Assembly (NCBI GenBank): GCA_029378245.1
Contig: JARKIF010000042.1
Coordinates: 310,001 to 374,000, forward strand
Reading direction: 5' to 3'
Origin: Roridomyces roridus
Taxonomy: Eukaryota > Basidiomycota > Agaricomycetes > Agaricales > Mycenaceae
Length of the DNA: 64,000 nt
Below, piece by piece: positions 12,653 to 23,799 of this stretch (its first letter is position 1; every line of letters begins with the position of its first letter). The translations under genes were made by a program, and so were the position numbers. The notes beneath the pieces are model-generated. The model was not told the DNA's origin, searched no databases, and saw nothing but the letters and a program-made list of their open reading frames with translations.

Positions 12653-13294
12653 TCTATCTGTATTACAAGTCTTGCAATGTCGACATCCTACCAATCTCCC
12701 TTCTTTACTTCGCTGCTCCAGAGGTCGTCACTGGACGCCTGACATCGGGGGCGAGCACTCCATCTCGTTCGAGCTCGTACTCGCCTATCCAGGTTCGTCA
12801 GGACCGTCTGAGATCATCTCTGCCCCTGGTCTCGGGGATACAGGCTGACTCAGCTTGACCTGCCGACGCGTGGTCGCTCCCTGGAATGTTTCGCTATGCA
12901 CCATCTCAATACCGAGCAGAATCCTGCAAAGCGCTGCGGCCAGTGGAGCACGATGCGTTCACTCTTTACGATTTCCCTGCGGCTTGTTGGGACGCCAGAA
13001 TCAGGCGCGATTCCCTCCACCGCGTTTGCTCGGAGTGAACGCAGTTGTCTCCGAAAGCCTTGTGGCCGTGCAAGACGTGTAGACTGAGCGCTGAACGGGC
13101 AATGGAAGCCCCGGGGGTACTTGCTGACCGATTTTATCATCTCAATACTGAGTCCTGAGCGTGCTCATTTGGGTAGACCATCGTTTGTGAATGCAAGGAG
13201 TTACCTCCGCGGCTAAACACAAAAATCGGGGAGAAAACTTCTAAGTACATGACTTTCAAGGGTCACTAATGCTACCTACCTACCTACCAGAAAT
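12653..13294. other. Intergenic flank, left copy of a duplicated block
   Basis: No gene is supported. Parts of 12680-12780 (a run reading AATGTCGACATCC, later GGGCGAGCACTCCA) match 18030-18140 (AATGTCGACGTCC, GGGCGAGCATTCCA). This is therefore the outer flank of the duplicated F-box gene pair. A TACC microsatellite (CTACCTACCTACC) sits at about 13273. Confidence 0.5.
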
Positions 13295-14854
13295 TTAAAA
13301 GACCCATATACTCTCGTAGTTCAATCGCCGCCAGTAGTCGCTATTCTCGAGTATCAAGATATTCATCCCCGCCTCTCTAAGCGCGTTCAGAGCAAGGCCT
13401 GTGATTGGATCCGGACCTGGACCCTTGCTCGTAACAAATGCGGCACTGCTAAGGGCAGATTGTGTGCTGCGACGAGATTGCAGCATTTCGAGGACGAGGG
13501 GATAGTGGAAAAACGATGGGTCCATCGATACAAAAGAGATTTCGTTGAGGTGAGGGAACGCGATGGGTGTCTTGGCAAACATACTCAGATGAGCGTTTAG
13601 AACTTCGAAACTGTCAGAAAGTACAGTGAAAGAAGTGATGAAGGTGAATTTCATGAGGATCTTCTCAGTGATACTGAGGCCGGGCGAGTCCTTGACGCAG
13701 AACCGCCGCGGTGTACAGGAGGAGCGCAGGAAAAACGGGTCCAAGTGGTCGACGGGGTTTTGACCTGTGGATGACAAGTTGATTGCTATTTCGGCCAAGG
13801 AAGGAGCCCGAAGATGATCCAAAACCTCGACATGAGTTACGCAGAGGCGTTTTAGGTGTAGCATGCCGATCGCTGGATCACTAGGCTCGGGCCACGGTTG
13901 GTGCAGATCGTATGCGACCATGACTCGCGCCTCGACGATGTTTGGTGCCATTTTCAGGACGCCTAGGTGCAACTCCAATGGACCCTCGACCCGATAGGAG
14001 GTGAGGCGGTGCGTGGGGAAAGGTATGGGTGTGTAGGTGAAGTCACTAGCGAACCCCACATCCTCCAAGGAGGACGCTGTTTCGAAGCACCTGATGGTCT
14101 CGACTCCGATCTGGCTCTTGGCATTGTACCACCGGATCGATAACCTGCGGAGGGATGGTAAACGCCCACGAAGTGTCGCCATGAGGGGAACCATCCCAGG
14201 GATCAGACGAACGAAGAGCTCCTCCCAACGAAGAGAGTGCTCGGAAAGGAATGCGAACGACCTGATTTGAGCTGTTGTGTCACCCGTGTCCGATCCGTAG
14301 AAGTGAATCTTGAGTGACCGGGCGCGCTGCACCTGTGCCTGGATCATGGGCAAAGGGTCTGCCTTTCTTCTGCCGGACACGGAAACCAACGACCACAATG
14401 AAGGTGTGGATAAAGCGACCTCTCTCCAGCGGCGGCTAACCTGACTGAGAAGCCACCGGGTCTTCAACATAGGCAGCCCCGGCGCCAGGTCAGCGGGTGA
14501 CGGTAGAGTCCACAAAAAGATTTCGGAAAGAATCTCGGGCGGCATCCGCCTCAATGGAGAGACGATTGGAAGGCTCCGTTGGCGAGAAATCGCCAAGACT
14601 GAGTGTTCGTCTTCCAGCTGGTTTAGTCGAGTTTTGAGTCGGGCAATCTCTTCGTCCAGACCGGCCAAATCCGCGGCAGTGTTGGATACTACAGCCTGTG
14701 CGTACGCAAGTTCAGCTGCGGCTGGCGGCTCATTCGTATCCATCAGCTGCAGGTAACGCGCTATCGTTTGGGGCCCAGCCGCTGGAATCGTTAGGTCGAG
14801 TTTTTCGCTCCTCGGGTTCGCTGAAGCGCCACAGGTGGGGCAACGAGACGCCAT
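13295..14854 (-). CDS. F-box-like protein, intact (unit A, minus-strand member)
   Basis: This is an intron-less frame of about 519 residues. The start chosen is MASRCPTCGASANP at 14854, because the CPxCG knuckle near the N-terminus is shared by all paralogues here; an upstream in-frame ATG at 14881 would add nine residues. Residues about 60-95 form a short coiled coil (LDEEIARLKTRLNQLEDE). The F-box-like motif follows at about 105-130: IVSPLRRMPPEILSEIFLWT. After WLLSQVSRRWREVALSTPSL comes a long leucine-rich region with LPSLRRLSIRWYN. The family is massively expanded in agaricomycetes; members are thought to be SCF adaptors, but substrates are unknown. A divergent partner starts 289 bp away at 15143. 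The sequence is closely related to the broken gene at 18426-21959, of which this is the intact counterpart. Confidence 0.85.
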   Translation of the reverse strand: MASRCPTCGASANPRSEKLDLTIPAAGPQTIARYLQLMDTNEPPAAAELAYAQAVVSNTAADLAGLDEEIARLKTRLNQLEDEHSVLAISRQRSLPIVSPLRRMPPEILSEIFLWTLPSPADLAPGLPMLKTRWLLSQVSRRWREVALSTPSLWSLVSVSGRRKADPLPMIQAQVQRARSLKIHFYGSDTGDTTAQIRSFAFLSEHSLRWEELFVRLIPGMVPLMATLRGRLPSLRRLSIRWYNAKSQIGVETIRCFETASSLEDVGFASDFTYTPIPFPTHRLTSYRVEGPLELHLGVLKMAPNIVEARVMVAYDLHQPWPEPSDPAIGMLHLKRLCVTHVEVLDHLRAPSLAEIAINLSSTGQNPVDHLDPFFLRSSCTPRRFCVKDSPGLSITEKILMKFTFITSFTVLSDSFEVLNAHLSMFAKTPIAFPHLNEISFVSMDPSFFHYPLVLEMLQSRRSTQSALSSAAFVTSKGPGPDPITGLALNALREAGMNILILENSDYWRRLNYESIWVF

Positions 14855-15142
14855 CTGCACTTGAGTTAGACGATAAGGCATGGGATTAAGAGTAAAAGAG
14901 GATACTTGCTGGTTGAGGTCAAAAGGAAACCGACCCCGTGATCATCGCCGTTCTCACTTTGCTCTCACTGGCAGTGAGTCACTGCTTCCACCACTTTCCC
15001 AGCTGCTCGCACTCGGCCTCTGGCATTTAAAAACGTCACCTCCTCGAATCAATAGCTTCTCAACGCGTCAGGCCATTCGAACAATCGTGCGTCTCCTTCA
15101 AGTTTGCTCTCCTTGGTCGCGTCGTGACCTGTGGATTTTTAG

Positions 15143-17682
15143 ATGACTTTGAACTGCCCCGAGTGTGGTTCCCCATATCTGCCAAAACCACAAACCATCC
15201 CTGCGACGACCGAGACTCTGGAACGCTGCCAGCGTCTCGTGAGATCGAACGAAGCTTCGGGCAGCGCAGAATTCGCTTTCATTCGTGCCGTGGTCACATC
15301 AGGAAAAATCGCCAGAAAAATTGCTGCCAGCCAAGTCTATGATGCCCGTCATAGTTCAATATTGGATTGATCTTCAACTCTGTAGTCTGTGTAGGCACAG
15401 TAGCTCAAAGGGCTAGCTCTGTAGTGAAATATTGCTCTCTGTACTTTCAGTGCCATGCAATGTTGCACAGAGCATCAATTACTGGGGACTACATACTCTA
15501 TATATTGAGAAGAACTGCATATATCACCAACATCAGCAACAACTGCTCTGGAACAAAATGTATAATGAGTTCAGTGGGACTCAGACTGGATTGAAGGGTT
15601 TCGGCACATTGATGCCCAACTGATCCGGAGGCCGGCATCAATGCTCCGATGTCATCATCAATGATCCGATGTCGGCATCTTTGATTTTAACCTGCAGAAC
15701 TGTTCCCAAGTAATTAATGGTTTTGAAATACAGCACAAGTGGCTTTGCAGATGGACTGACTGCAGTCTCAGTGAATGACTTGGCCAATTTGACCAAGAAC
15801 CACCAAAGGTTGTCAAACCCCATAGTGGTTCCATTGATTCTTAGCCTCCCGTGTGCCTGCGTAGCTTACTTGTTATTGACTCACTATCATATCTTCTTCC
15901 ACTTAGCCGTGGTCTCCTGTTCGAGTCCCGCCAGTTGCAATTAAATAATCTTGAGATTGCTTGCCCAGCCAGAAACTCATCAAGCAGTCAGTGAAGCAAG
16001 AAGGTTGTCAAGCAACCACTAAGTACAAGTGGTGAGTGAATCCTTTTGACTTTTACCCCCATTTTGAGACCTGCAATGTAGCTCCCCCAGTCATCATTGG
16101 AGTGCATCGTAGTACTACATTGACTACCTGTCTACATAACTATGAAACTATGTTGCACTACAAACCTGTGGCGCAGGACTACAGTGCGCAATATTTTAGG
16201 GGGAAGACGATGGTACTACACGAAGTATGTTGCATACATAGAGCTATGTCTTCATTGGAATTTTTCCTGATGGTGTCAGACACCGGAGCCCGTCTGGAAT
16301 ATCTGGACAGCGAGATTTTTCGACTCCGGGATCGCCTTGACCAGCTGCAGGGCCAGCGAATGCAACTGTCGGAGTATCATTCTGAACATGTTCCCATCCT
16401 GTCCCCGCTGCGACGAATGCCACCCGAGGTCCTCGTTCAAATATTCTTGCGGACGTTACCTTCGTTTCAAGAAAGCAATGGCGACGCTTCTGACGCGAGA
16501 GAAAGCCCGTGGACTCTCGCTCAGGTTAGTGGCCGCTGGAGGGAGATTGCTCTCTCCACTCCTTCATTGTGGTCGACGGTCCGCGTTATCCACCACGACC
16601 ATCCCATACATTCGCGAATGCTTTCAACCCAACTCCAACGCTGCGGGACGCGAAATCTGGATGTCCAGTTCCACGGATACGAGGACGGCGATTCCACCCA
16701 ACAGCTCAAGCTATTCGACCTCTTGTCGAAACACTCTGCACGGTGGGAGACGCTCTACATCCAGCTGAGCTCGACCTTGATCCCGCGCCTGGCGCAGCTT
16801 CGAGGGCGTCTCCCTTCGCTCCGGAGGCTATGGCTACAGTGGGATAGCGAGCAAAGTCAGGTTGGAGTAGATTCGATCACTTGCTTCAAAACCGTTCCGT
16901 CTCTAGTAGATGTGGGTGTGAACAACGAGTCCCGCTTCATACCCATCTACGTTCCTGCGCACCAGCTTACCTCTTATGACCTCCATGGCCCATGCAAAAT
17001 GCACTTGCATGTCTTGAAGCTGGCGCCGAACATTGTGGATGCCAGAGTCGTCACCGCTTTCGACGATGGTGAACCCTGGCCTGAGCCCGGTGTTCAAACC
17101 ATCGACCTTCTGCGTCTACAACGTCTCCATGTGTCCGATGAGAGCATGTTGGATTATCTGCGGGTCCCTCATCTAGCTGAGCTGGGCGTTCGGACGGATG
17201 AGGACTCTACTCTGGTCGACAGCTTGGACGCCCTTCTCCTCCGATCTGCATGTGTGCCTCAAAAGTTGCACCTCGGAGAAATTTTTTCTGCCGCTACGAC
17301 ATTAGGCATCCTCAAAAAATATCCCTTCATCACGACCATCGCCCTCACATTTTCCGAGGATGGTATTGACGCCATGGATGCTCATATGACGATGCTCACC
17401 AACGTCCCCGAGTCTCAACATCTCCGAGAAATTTGTTTCGAGGTGATGGAATCGATGCCCATCGACTACCCCCTCTTCCTCCGAATGCTCAAGGCGCGTC
17501 GTCAAAGTTCTCTTCGCGCTGCTTCATTTCTCGCGGTGGAGGGTCCAGATCCAGATCCTGTAACGCGTGCTGGGCTAGATGAGCTTCGAGATGGTGGATT
17601 GGACCTGCGGGTGGAATCGGGCCTGGAAGCGCAACGTTGGATTAATGAATTGGAAAACGCCTCTCAGTGGTACACTCGGTGA
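15143..17682 (+). pseudogene. F-box-like gene split by a TIR element (unit A, plus-strand member)
   Basis: The 5' part (15143-15296) reads MTLNCPECGSPYLP and continues to EFAFIRAVV. The 3' part (16273-17682) resumes at DTGARLEYLDSEIFRLRD and runs through the F-box (ILSPLRRMPPEVLVQIFLRT), VSGRWREIALSTPSLW and the leucine-rich region to a normal stop. Comparison with the intact paralogue at 22234-23799 shows that the intervening 976 bp are foreign. The right part is still open upstream into the insert, to an ATG at 16036, so a chimeric protein of up to 548 residues that lacks the CPxCG knuckle could be made. No further damage is seen downstream, suggesting the insertion is fairly recent. It is named pseudogene because the native N-terminus is separated. 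Confidence 0.8.
15297..16272. mobile_element. CATCAGGAAAAA-type TIR element, copy 1 (976 bp)
   Basis: The insert begins CATCAGGAAAAAT and ends ATTTTTCCTGATG, a perfect 13-bp terminal inverted repeat. It interrupts an F-box-like gene between Val and Ser codons that are adjacent in the paralogue. Flanks are CGTGGTCA on the left and GTGTCAGA on the right, so the target duplication is short or imperfect. There is no transposase frame, so it is non-autonomous. The interior is AT-richer than its host. Confidence 0.75.
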
Positions 17683-18425
17683 AATCTTACTCCCTTCTTG
17701 GTGCGTTCCACATCGAGAGAGGAAGACGGCGAGTTAATGCTCCATATCTTAGGCATCATCTTGGTTCGGCTCCATCTTTGTCTGGGCCTCTCAGCTGTTG
17801 TTCTCGAGAGGAAGGGACGATGCGGGAAGGGCGGTGTACACGTTCGATAGTTCCGCGCGATTGCGCACAAATTAGATAGGCCCGAGGTATGAACAAGGTG
17901 TGAACTTCCAACTTCCAAGCTGTCGTCCCTGTATTCTGCCATCCCCAGCGACGGCCCCGTTGGTGGGCTGCTCAAGTCACTCCACCGCCGAGTATATTTT
18001 CTAGTTCCTGTTGTAAGTATCAGAAGTCCTGTATACTTTGCCAATGTCGACGTCCCGCAAAAGCCCTTTCTTCGCCATTGTCTCTTCCTAAGAGTCGCCG
18101 TCGGATCCTTAACGTGATGGGCGAGCATTCCACCTCCAGGCTCCAGTCGAGTTCGCACTTGTTCGCCCGTGCTTGTCAAGACCCTCCCGGACACCCTGTG
18201 ACATTATAGATACGGGTCGACCGGCCGAGGAGCCTCACCCGCGCCGTTCGCTTGAATGTTTTCTACGCGCACATTGCTTGGCTATGGAATCTCAAACTTG
18301 CCTTCGAAAGTAGTTCCTAGCGTCGCTGTCCCGACATGCGCTCACGTTTGCAATTGCGACCTAAACACAGTATTCGGACTAGGAATCTTGTACATGATAC
18401 ATGAAATCTAAACGACCCCGGCAAT
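17683..18425. other. Junction between duplicated units A and B
   Basis: No gene is supported. The first part (to about 17890) resembles the sequence after 23800, and the second part (from about 17990) resembles 12660-13290. This stretch therefore joins the end of unit A to the beginning of unit B. A minus-strand frame of 176 codons here lacks any family features and is judged spurious. Confidence 0.55.
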
Positions 18426-21400
18426 TCAAAAGACCCATGGAGTCTCGAAGGTCCACCGTTCGTAGTACCGTGATATATTCTCCAGCATCAAGATATTCAT
18501 CCCAGCTTCTCTGAGCGCGTTCAGAGCATTTCTTGTATGGGCATCTGGACCCTTGCTCGCAACAAATACAGCACTGCCAAGAGAGCTGCGACGAGCTCGA
18601 AGCATCTTGAGGACGAGGGGATAGTCGAAGGGGGCATTTGATTGAAAACCGATCTCGTTCAGGTGAAGGAATGCGTTCGGCGACTTTGCCAGCATACCCA
18701 GATGAGCGTTTACGGTTTCGGCATTTTCGCCCAAGATGGTGAAAGCAGCGATGAAGGTGAATTTCTCGAGGATCTCTTCAGTGACACTGACGCTGAACGG
18801 GTCATCAATGAAGAACCGCCGCGGTGTACAGCATCAGGAAAAATTCTCCTTCGGAAATGTGGGGGGAATTTGGCATCACCCAAAAGAAATACTGCTAGTT
18901 TGGTCAGATCACGTTAAGATGGGAGATTGGCAGAATTTGAGCCAACTTGGTTCCAACCTGGACCAAAACCTGAGAGCATGGTGAGTGTGTCCCCCACACT
19001 TGCAAGCAACTTGCAAGTCAATCAAACAAGGATGTCGATTGAAGATGAACTACTAGTACTCCGATCGAGGAGCTTCATAAGTGGGCCCTTCCGTGAACAT
19101 GAAGATGAATAAGTGGGCCAACATGTCAGGCGCCAAAGGAAGGTGGGGACATTTTTGGCGCAGTAAGAATGGATGACAGCCTCGAGGGGACAGTCCTATA
19201 CGAGGAGATTCGAGAATTTAAATCCCAGTCAACTCTGTATTCAAACTCAAAAGGTAGGTACAAGCCTGGTACAAGCCATACATAGATACAAGGAAAGTGC
19301 GACTTACCGAGCTATGAAACTTCGATATCCAACCATCCAATGAGTCAACGACGAGCGCCGAGCGCGATGCTGATATCGAGAATCCGTGAATTCGTAGGGA
19401 CGGCGGAGAAGAAGACGAATGAGGGAACGGAATCCTGGCAGATGATAGTGTGGGGGACCAGCGTCGCAGGAAGTGGGCGTAGGGCCAGTGGAGGTGGGCG
19501 TGCTGAGGAAAGAGTAAGTACTTAATAATATTATTTAACTTATGCGGTGCGACGGCCCGTATCCGAATTGCATCCGGCGAGCCTAGACCTTGATCGGATA
19601 TGTAGTGGATTGCGTGATCACGTTGTTTGGCTCGGCTTGTGCGGCCGCTAACCATACACCTTTCTGAGGCTTCTCTTCATCTCCCTCAGTCTCTCCTCCC
19701 AGGATTCGTCTCTCTCAGCCTCAATGCCAATGCATCTCCCGCCACTCAAGCCTCGCGCATCCCCAGCATCCGCTGGACCCGGTGGCCCTGCGCATATGGA
19801 TATGCGTGGATAGGCGTGTTCGTCTAGGCGCGTCTTGTGTCAGATGTATAAGATGAATGCTGAGCGCTGAGCCTCTTTTCAGCGTGTCTTCTTCCTCATG
19901 GCTGCGCTGGTGAGTCATCTTCCGCGTCGCGCTTGTGATCGCTACCCCGTACCTAGGCACCACGGCTCTGTTTATGCGCAGAAAGCTCAATTGTGATACC
20001 ATTTACTTTCACTCATGCACCTTCATCTGCTCTAGGCTCCCGGCTCGTAGCTCACTTTCTCGGCGACCGCTTCGACTGTCACCCTCCTCCTTCTCGGACC
20101 TCGAGTCAACTTTAATACGTTCTTTTGAATCAAACGGTCACTGCCCATCCTCACGCCCGTGTCCCTCACTCATTCCCTCCTTCCTCCGTAGTGCTTGTGG
20201 TTACCATCGCCTTCCAAGACTGGTCAAGTGCGGTGGGCATCAGCATTGTTCCTTAAGCTTCATCCGTGTGAGTAGTGTTCCTTGTTTTCAGACGGTTATT
20301 GATGTCCCGGTCCTTTCAGTGCCTCTCCCCGATCGGCCAGCCAACTACTGTCATTACTGTGCGTGCCCTCTTGCCCCCCGCCTTCGCTGCATCATTGTCC
20401 ATCGCCACATCGTCTGCCATCGCAATGCCCATTCGCCATCGCACCCAAAAGCACACTCCCTTGAATTCCCCGCATTGGCCATCACTGTCTTCGTCACCAT
20501 CCGCCCCCGCGCCGCACCACTCCCTCATCGTGCCTAATACACCAATCAGGCTGATACCTTCTCGTAGCTCTCTGTGTCTATAATCTGAATATAATCTTTC
20601 TTCAACATCTGTCCTGTTATGAATGGTCAAAATGAAAGCTTTTGGTAAATGGAAAACCCTTGCAACCTCTTGTAATCTGGGGCAAACTGCTCCTGAATTT
20701 CCTCCTTTTGGGGGCAGATTATTTTCAAGGTTACAAAATAGGAAACGGACCAAATCTCCCGAATATGGTGAGTTTGGACCCTTTTTCTGGGTAAGCTGGC
20801 CGAATCCAACCATATTTCCAAAGGAGGCTTTTCCTGATGAGGAAGAGCGGAGGAAGAACGCGTCCAAGTGCTCGACAGGAGCTGCATGTTCCTCATGCAA
20901 GTTGATGGCAATTTCGGCCAAAGAAGGAGCCCGGAGGTAATCCAAAACCTCGACATCGGTTACGTAGAGGCGTTGTAGCTGTAACATGTCGATCGCTGAA
21001 CTTGGCTGCAGCCAAGGTGTGCCATTGAACTCGAGCAAAACCTGAGCCTCGACGATGTTTGGCGCCATTTTCAGGATGGCCTGATGTGACTCCCACCGAC
21101 CTGTCACCCGGTACGAGGTGAGCTGGTGCGCGGGGAGAGGTATGGAGTCAAAGTTCCGTTGGAGCGTGACGTCCTCCAAGAACGGCGCTGTTCCGAAGCA
21201 ATCGAGGCCATCGAATTCTCCCCTGGTGTACCATTCCAGCGATAACCGTCGGAGAGAAGGTAGGCGGCCGCGAAGGGTCGCTATGAGGGGAACCAGTTCT
21301 TGAGTGACACTAACAAAGAGTTCCTCCCAGCGAACGGAGTGCTCGGAAAGGAATTGAAACAATTTGATTCGATCCGCGGGCTCTCTTCGAGCGTCCGAGC

Positions 21401-21959
21401 CGTAGAAATGAATCTTGAGTGTGCGAGCGCGCTCCACCTGCGTCTGTATCATAGGTAAAGGGGCTGTCTTTCTCGTGCGGGACACGTAGACCAGGGACCA
21501 CAAGGAGGGAGTAGAAAGCGCGATTTCTCTCCAACGGCGGCTAACTTGACTGAGAAGCCACCGGGTCGTCAAAATAGGCGGCCCCGCCAGGTCAGCGGGT
21601 AACGGCTGAGTCCAGACGAAGATTTCGGAAAGAATCTCGGGAGGTATCCGCCTCAGTGGAGATACAATTGGAAGGCTCCGTTGGTGAGAGATCGCCACGA
21701 CTGTGCGTTCGTCCTCTCGCTGCTTTAGTCGAGTTTTGAGTTGGGCTATCTCTTCGTCCAGAGTGGCCAGTTGCGCGGCAGTGTTGGATACTACAGCTTG
21801 GGCGTACGCTAGGTCGGCTGCGGCTGGTGGCTCATTCGTTTCCATCAACTGCAGGAAACGCGCTATGACCGCCGCTATCGTTTGAGTCTTGGGCTCATCC
21901 GGTGGAATAGTCACGTCCGGGTTCGTCGAGGCGCCACAGGTGGGACAAAGGGGAGACAT
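18426..21959 (-). pseudogene. F-box-like gene split by a TIR element (unit B, minus-strand member)
   Basis: The N-terminal part (21959 down to 20840) reads MSPLCPTCGASTNPDV, then the coiled coil LDEEIAQLKTRLKQRED and the F-box VSPLRRIPPEILSEIFVWT, and ends in the leucine-rich region at VEHLDAFFLRSSS. The C-terminal part is 18831 down to 18426, ending RWTFETPWVF, and matches the last about 135 residues of the intact gene at 13295. The insert of 2008 bp lies between them, at the codons that encode SSCTPRRFCV in the intact copy. A misleading 549-residue frame runs from the N-terminal part into the insert to 20316; its last about 180 residues are transposon sequence. The C-terminal part has small deletions relative to the paralogue. 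Confidence 0.8.
18832..20839. mobile_element. CATCAGGAAAAA-type TIR element, copy 2 (2008 bp)
   Basis: Left end is CATCAGGAAAAATTCTCC with TTCGGAAATGTGG following; the right end, read on the other strand, is CATCAGGAAAAGCCTCC with TTTGGAAATATGG. The inverted repeat is about 30 bp with a few mismatches, and weaker similarity extends further inward. An AG dinucleotide borders both ends (TACAG on the left, AGGAAG on the right), consistent with a 2-bp target duplication. No transposase-like frame is present inside. The middle (20000-20570) is C/T-rich on the plus strand. Confidence 0.75.
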
Positions 21960-22233
21960 CTGCACTCCAGTTCCAGACGACGACGGGAAATGAGAGCAAG
22001 AGAGTGCACTTGGTGGTTGTGGTCAACAGGGAGTTGGTCTCAGATAGGTTCGTGATGGCTGTTCCTCTCTTTGGTCGATTCCGTCACACACACTCTCTCT
22101 CTCCGACGCCTCCGCTTTGTACTCGGCCTATCTGTCCTTCAATACTTCAATCACCAGTGTTTCGACGCGTCGGACGATCGTGCGTCTCCGCTATCCTTGG
22201 CTGCCGCGTAGTGACCTGTGGATAAGTTTTCAG

Positions 22234-23799
22234 ATGGCTTCGAGCTGCCCTGAGTGCGGTTCCCTGTATATTCCAACAGCAGAAACTATCCCCGCCACGA
22301 CCAAGACTCTGGCACAGTGGCAGCGTCTCGTGAAATCGAACGATGCTCCGGGCAGCGCAGAACTCGCTTTCATTCGTAGCGTGGTGTCTGACACTGGAGC
22401 CCGTCTGGATTTTCTCGACAGCGAGATTTCCCGACTCCGAGATCGTCTTGAGCAGCTGCAGGCCGAGCGAGCGCAACTGTCGGAATATCATTCTCAAAAT
22501 GTTTCCATCCTATCCCCGCTGCGACGAATGCCTCCCGAGGTCCTCGTTCAGATATTCTTGCGGACGTTGCCTCCGTTCGACGACAGCAATGGCGATGCTT
22601 CTGACGCGAGAGGAAGCCCGTGGACTCTCGCTCAAGTTAGTGGCCGCTGGAGGGAGATTGCTCTCTCCACTCCTTCATTGTGGTCGACGCTCCGCGTTTT
22701 CGCCCACGATCCTGACTCGGAGCATTCGGATATGCTTCAGGCTCAACTCCGACGCTCCGGGATGCGAAATCTGGATATCCAGTTTTTCGGATACGAGAAC
22801 GACAATACCACCGAACAGGTCAAGCTATTCGACCTCTTGTCGGAGCATTCGGCACGCTGGGAGACGCTCTACATTCAACTGAGCTCGGCCTTGGTCCCAC
22901 GCCTGGCACAGCTTCGAGGTCGTCTCCCTTCGCTCCAGAGGCTATGGCTACAGTGGGATAGCGAGCAAAGTCAGCTTGGAGTAGACTCGATCACATGCTT
23001 CAGAACCGCCCCATCTCTGTTCGATGCGGGTGTCGCTAACAAGGCCCACTTCATCCCGGTCCTTGTTCCCGCGCATCAACTTACCACCTATCGCCTCCAT
23101 GGTCCATGGAAAATGCACTTGCATGTCCTCAAGTTGGCGCCGAACATCGTTAGTGCCAGAATCATTACCGCCTTCGATGGTGAGGAACCCTGGCCTGAGC
23201 CCGGCCCACAAACTATCGACCTCGTGCATCTACAACGTCTTTATGTATCCGATCAGAGGATATTGGATTACCTGCGGGCCCCTCATCTAGCTGAACTAGC
23301 AGTTCGGCTGTCAGTGACGGACGGTGAATCTATTCTGGTTAACAGTTTAGACGCCCTTTTCGTGCGCTCTGCATGTGCACCTCAAAAGTTGTACCTCAAA
23401 GGAATTTCTTCTGTCATCACATTAGGCATCCTCAAGAAACATCCCTTCATCACCGCCATTACTCTCGCATTCCTTGCTGGGGGTACCGACGCCATGGAGG
23501 CTCATATGACGATGCTCGCTGACGTTTCCGAGTATCAACATCTCCGAGAAATCTCTTTCGGAGCGTTTGACTCGATGCCCATCGACTATCCTCTCTTCCT
23601 CCGAATGCTCAAGTCGCGTCTTCGAAGTTCCCTACGTGCTGCATCATTCTTCGCAATAGAGGGTCCCGATCCCGATCCTGTAACGCTTGCTGGGTTGGAT
23701 GAACTTCGAGATGGTGGATTGGACCTACGGGTGGAATCGGGTCCGGAGGCGCAAACTGGTATCAATGTCTGGGAAAATGTTTGTTTATGGAATGAGTAA
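22234..23799 (+). CDS. F-box-like protein, intact (unit B, plus-strand member)
   Basis: This is a single-exon gene of about 521 residues. The start at 22234 gives MASSCPECGSLYIP, preserving the CPxCG knuckle; an in-frame upstream ATG at 22117 adds a non-conserved leader. The coiled coil (LDFLDSEISRLRDRLEQL) is followed by the F-box ILSPLRRMPPEVLVQIFLRT, the VSGRWREIALSTPSLW segment, and a leucine-rich region with LPSLQRLWLQWDSE and LVHLQRLYVSDQ. It ends ETGINVW-type sequence at NVCLWNE. It is the intact reference for the disrupted gene at 15143-17682, and its divergent neighbour starts 275 bp away. Codon use and structure match the rest of the family. The role as SCF adaptor is family-based inference. 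Confidence 0.85.
   Translation: MASSCPECGSLYIPTAETIPATTKTLAQWQRLVKSNDAPGSAELAFIRSVVSDTGARLDFLDSEISRLRDRLEQLQAERAQLSEYHSQNVSILSPLRRMPPEVLVQIFLRTLPPFDDSNGDASDARGSPWTLAQVSGRWREIALSTPSLWSTLRVFAHDPDSEHSDMLQAQLRRSGMRNLDIQFFGYENDNTTEQVKLFDLLSEHSARWETLYIQLSSALVPRLAQLRGRLPSLQRLWLQWDSEQSQLGVDSITCFRTAPSLFDAGVANKAHFIPVLVPAHQLTTYRLHGPWKMHLHVLKLAPNIVSARIITAFDGEEPWPEPGPQTIDLVHLQRLYVSDQRILDYLRAPHLAELAVRLSVTDGESILVNSLDALFVRSACAPQKLYLKGISSVITLGILKKHPFITAITLAFLAGGTDAMEAHMTMLADVSEYQHLREISFGAFDSMPIDYPLFLRMLKSRLRSSLRAASFFAIEGPDPDPVTLAGLDELRDGGLDLRVESGPEAQTGINVWENVCLWNE

Noticed and set aside
15391..15935. tRNA-like A-box (AGTAGCTCAAAGGG) and B-box (GTTCGAGTCCC) inside the first CATCAGG element
   Set aside because: The boxes are about 515 bp apart, and the T-arm and acceptor stems do not pair. 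Not a tRNA gene; at most a very degenerate SINE trace.
17664..18194. 176-codon minus-strand frame between the duplicated units
   Set aside because: No family resemblance, and the matching sequence in the other duplicate is not open.
20316..20839. C-terminal 180 residues of the 549-residue frame starting at 21965
   Set aside because: This part lies wholly in the 2008-bp insertion; the true C-terminus of that F-box gene is at 18426-18831.
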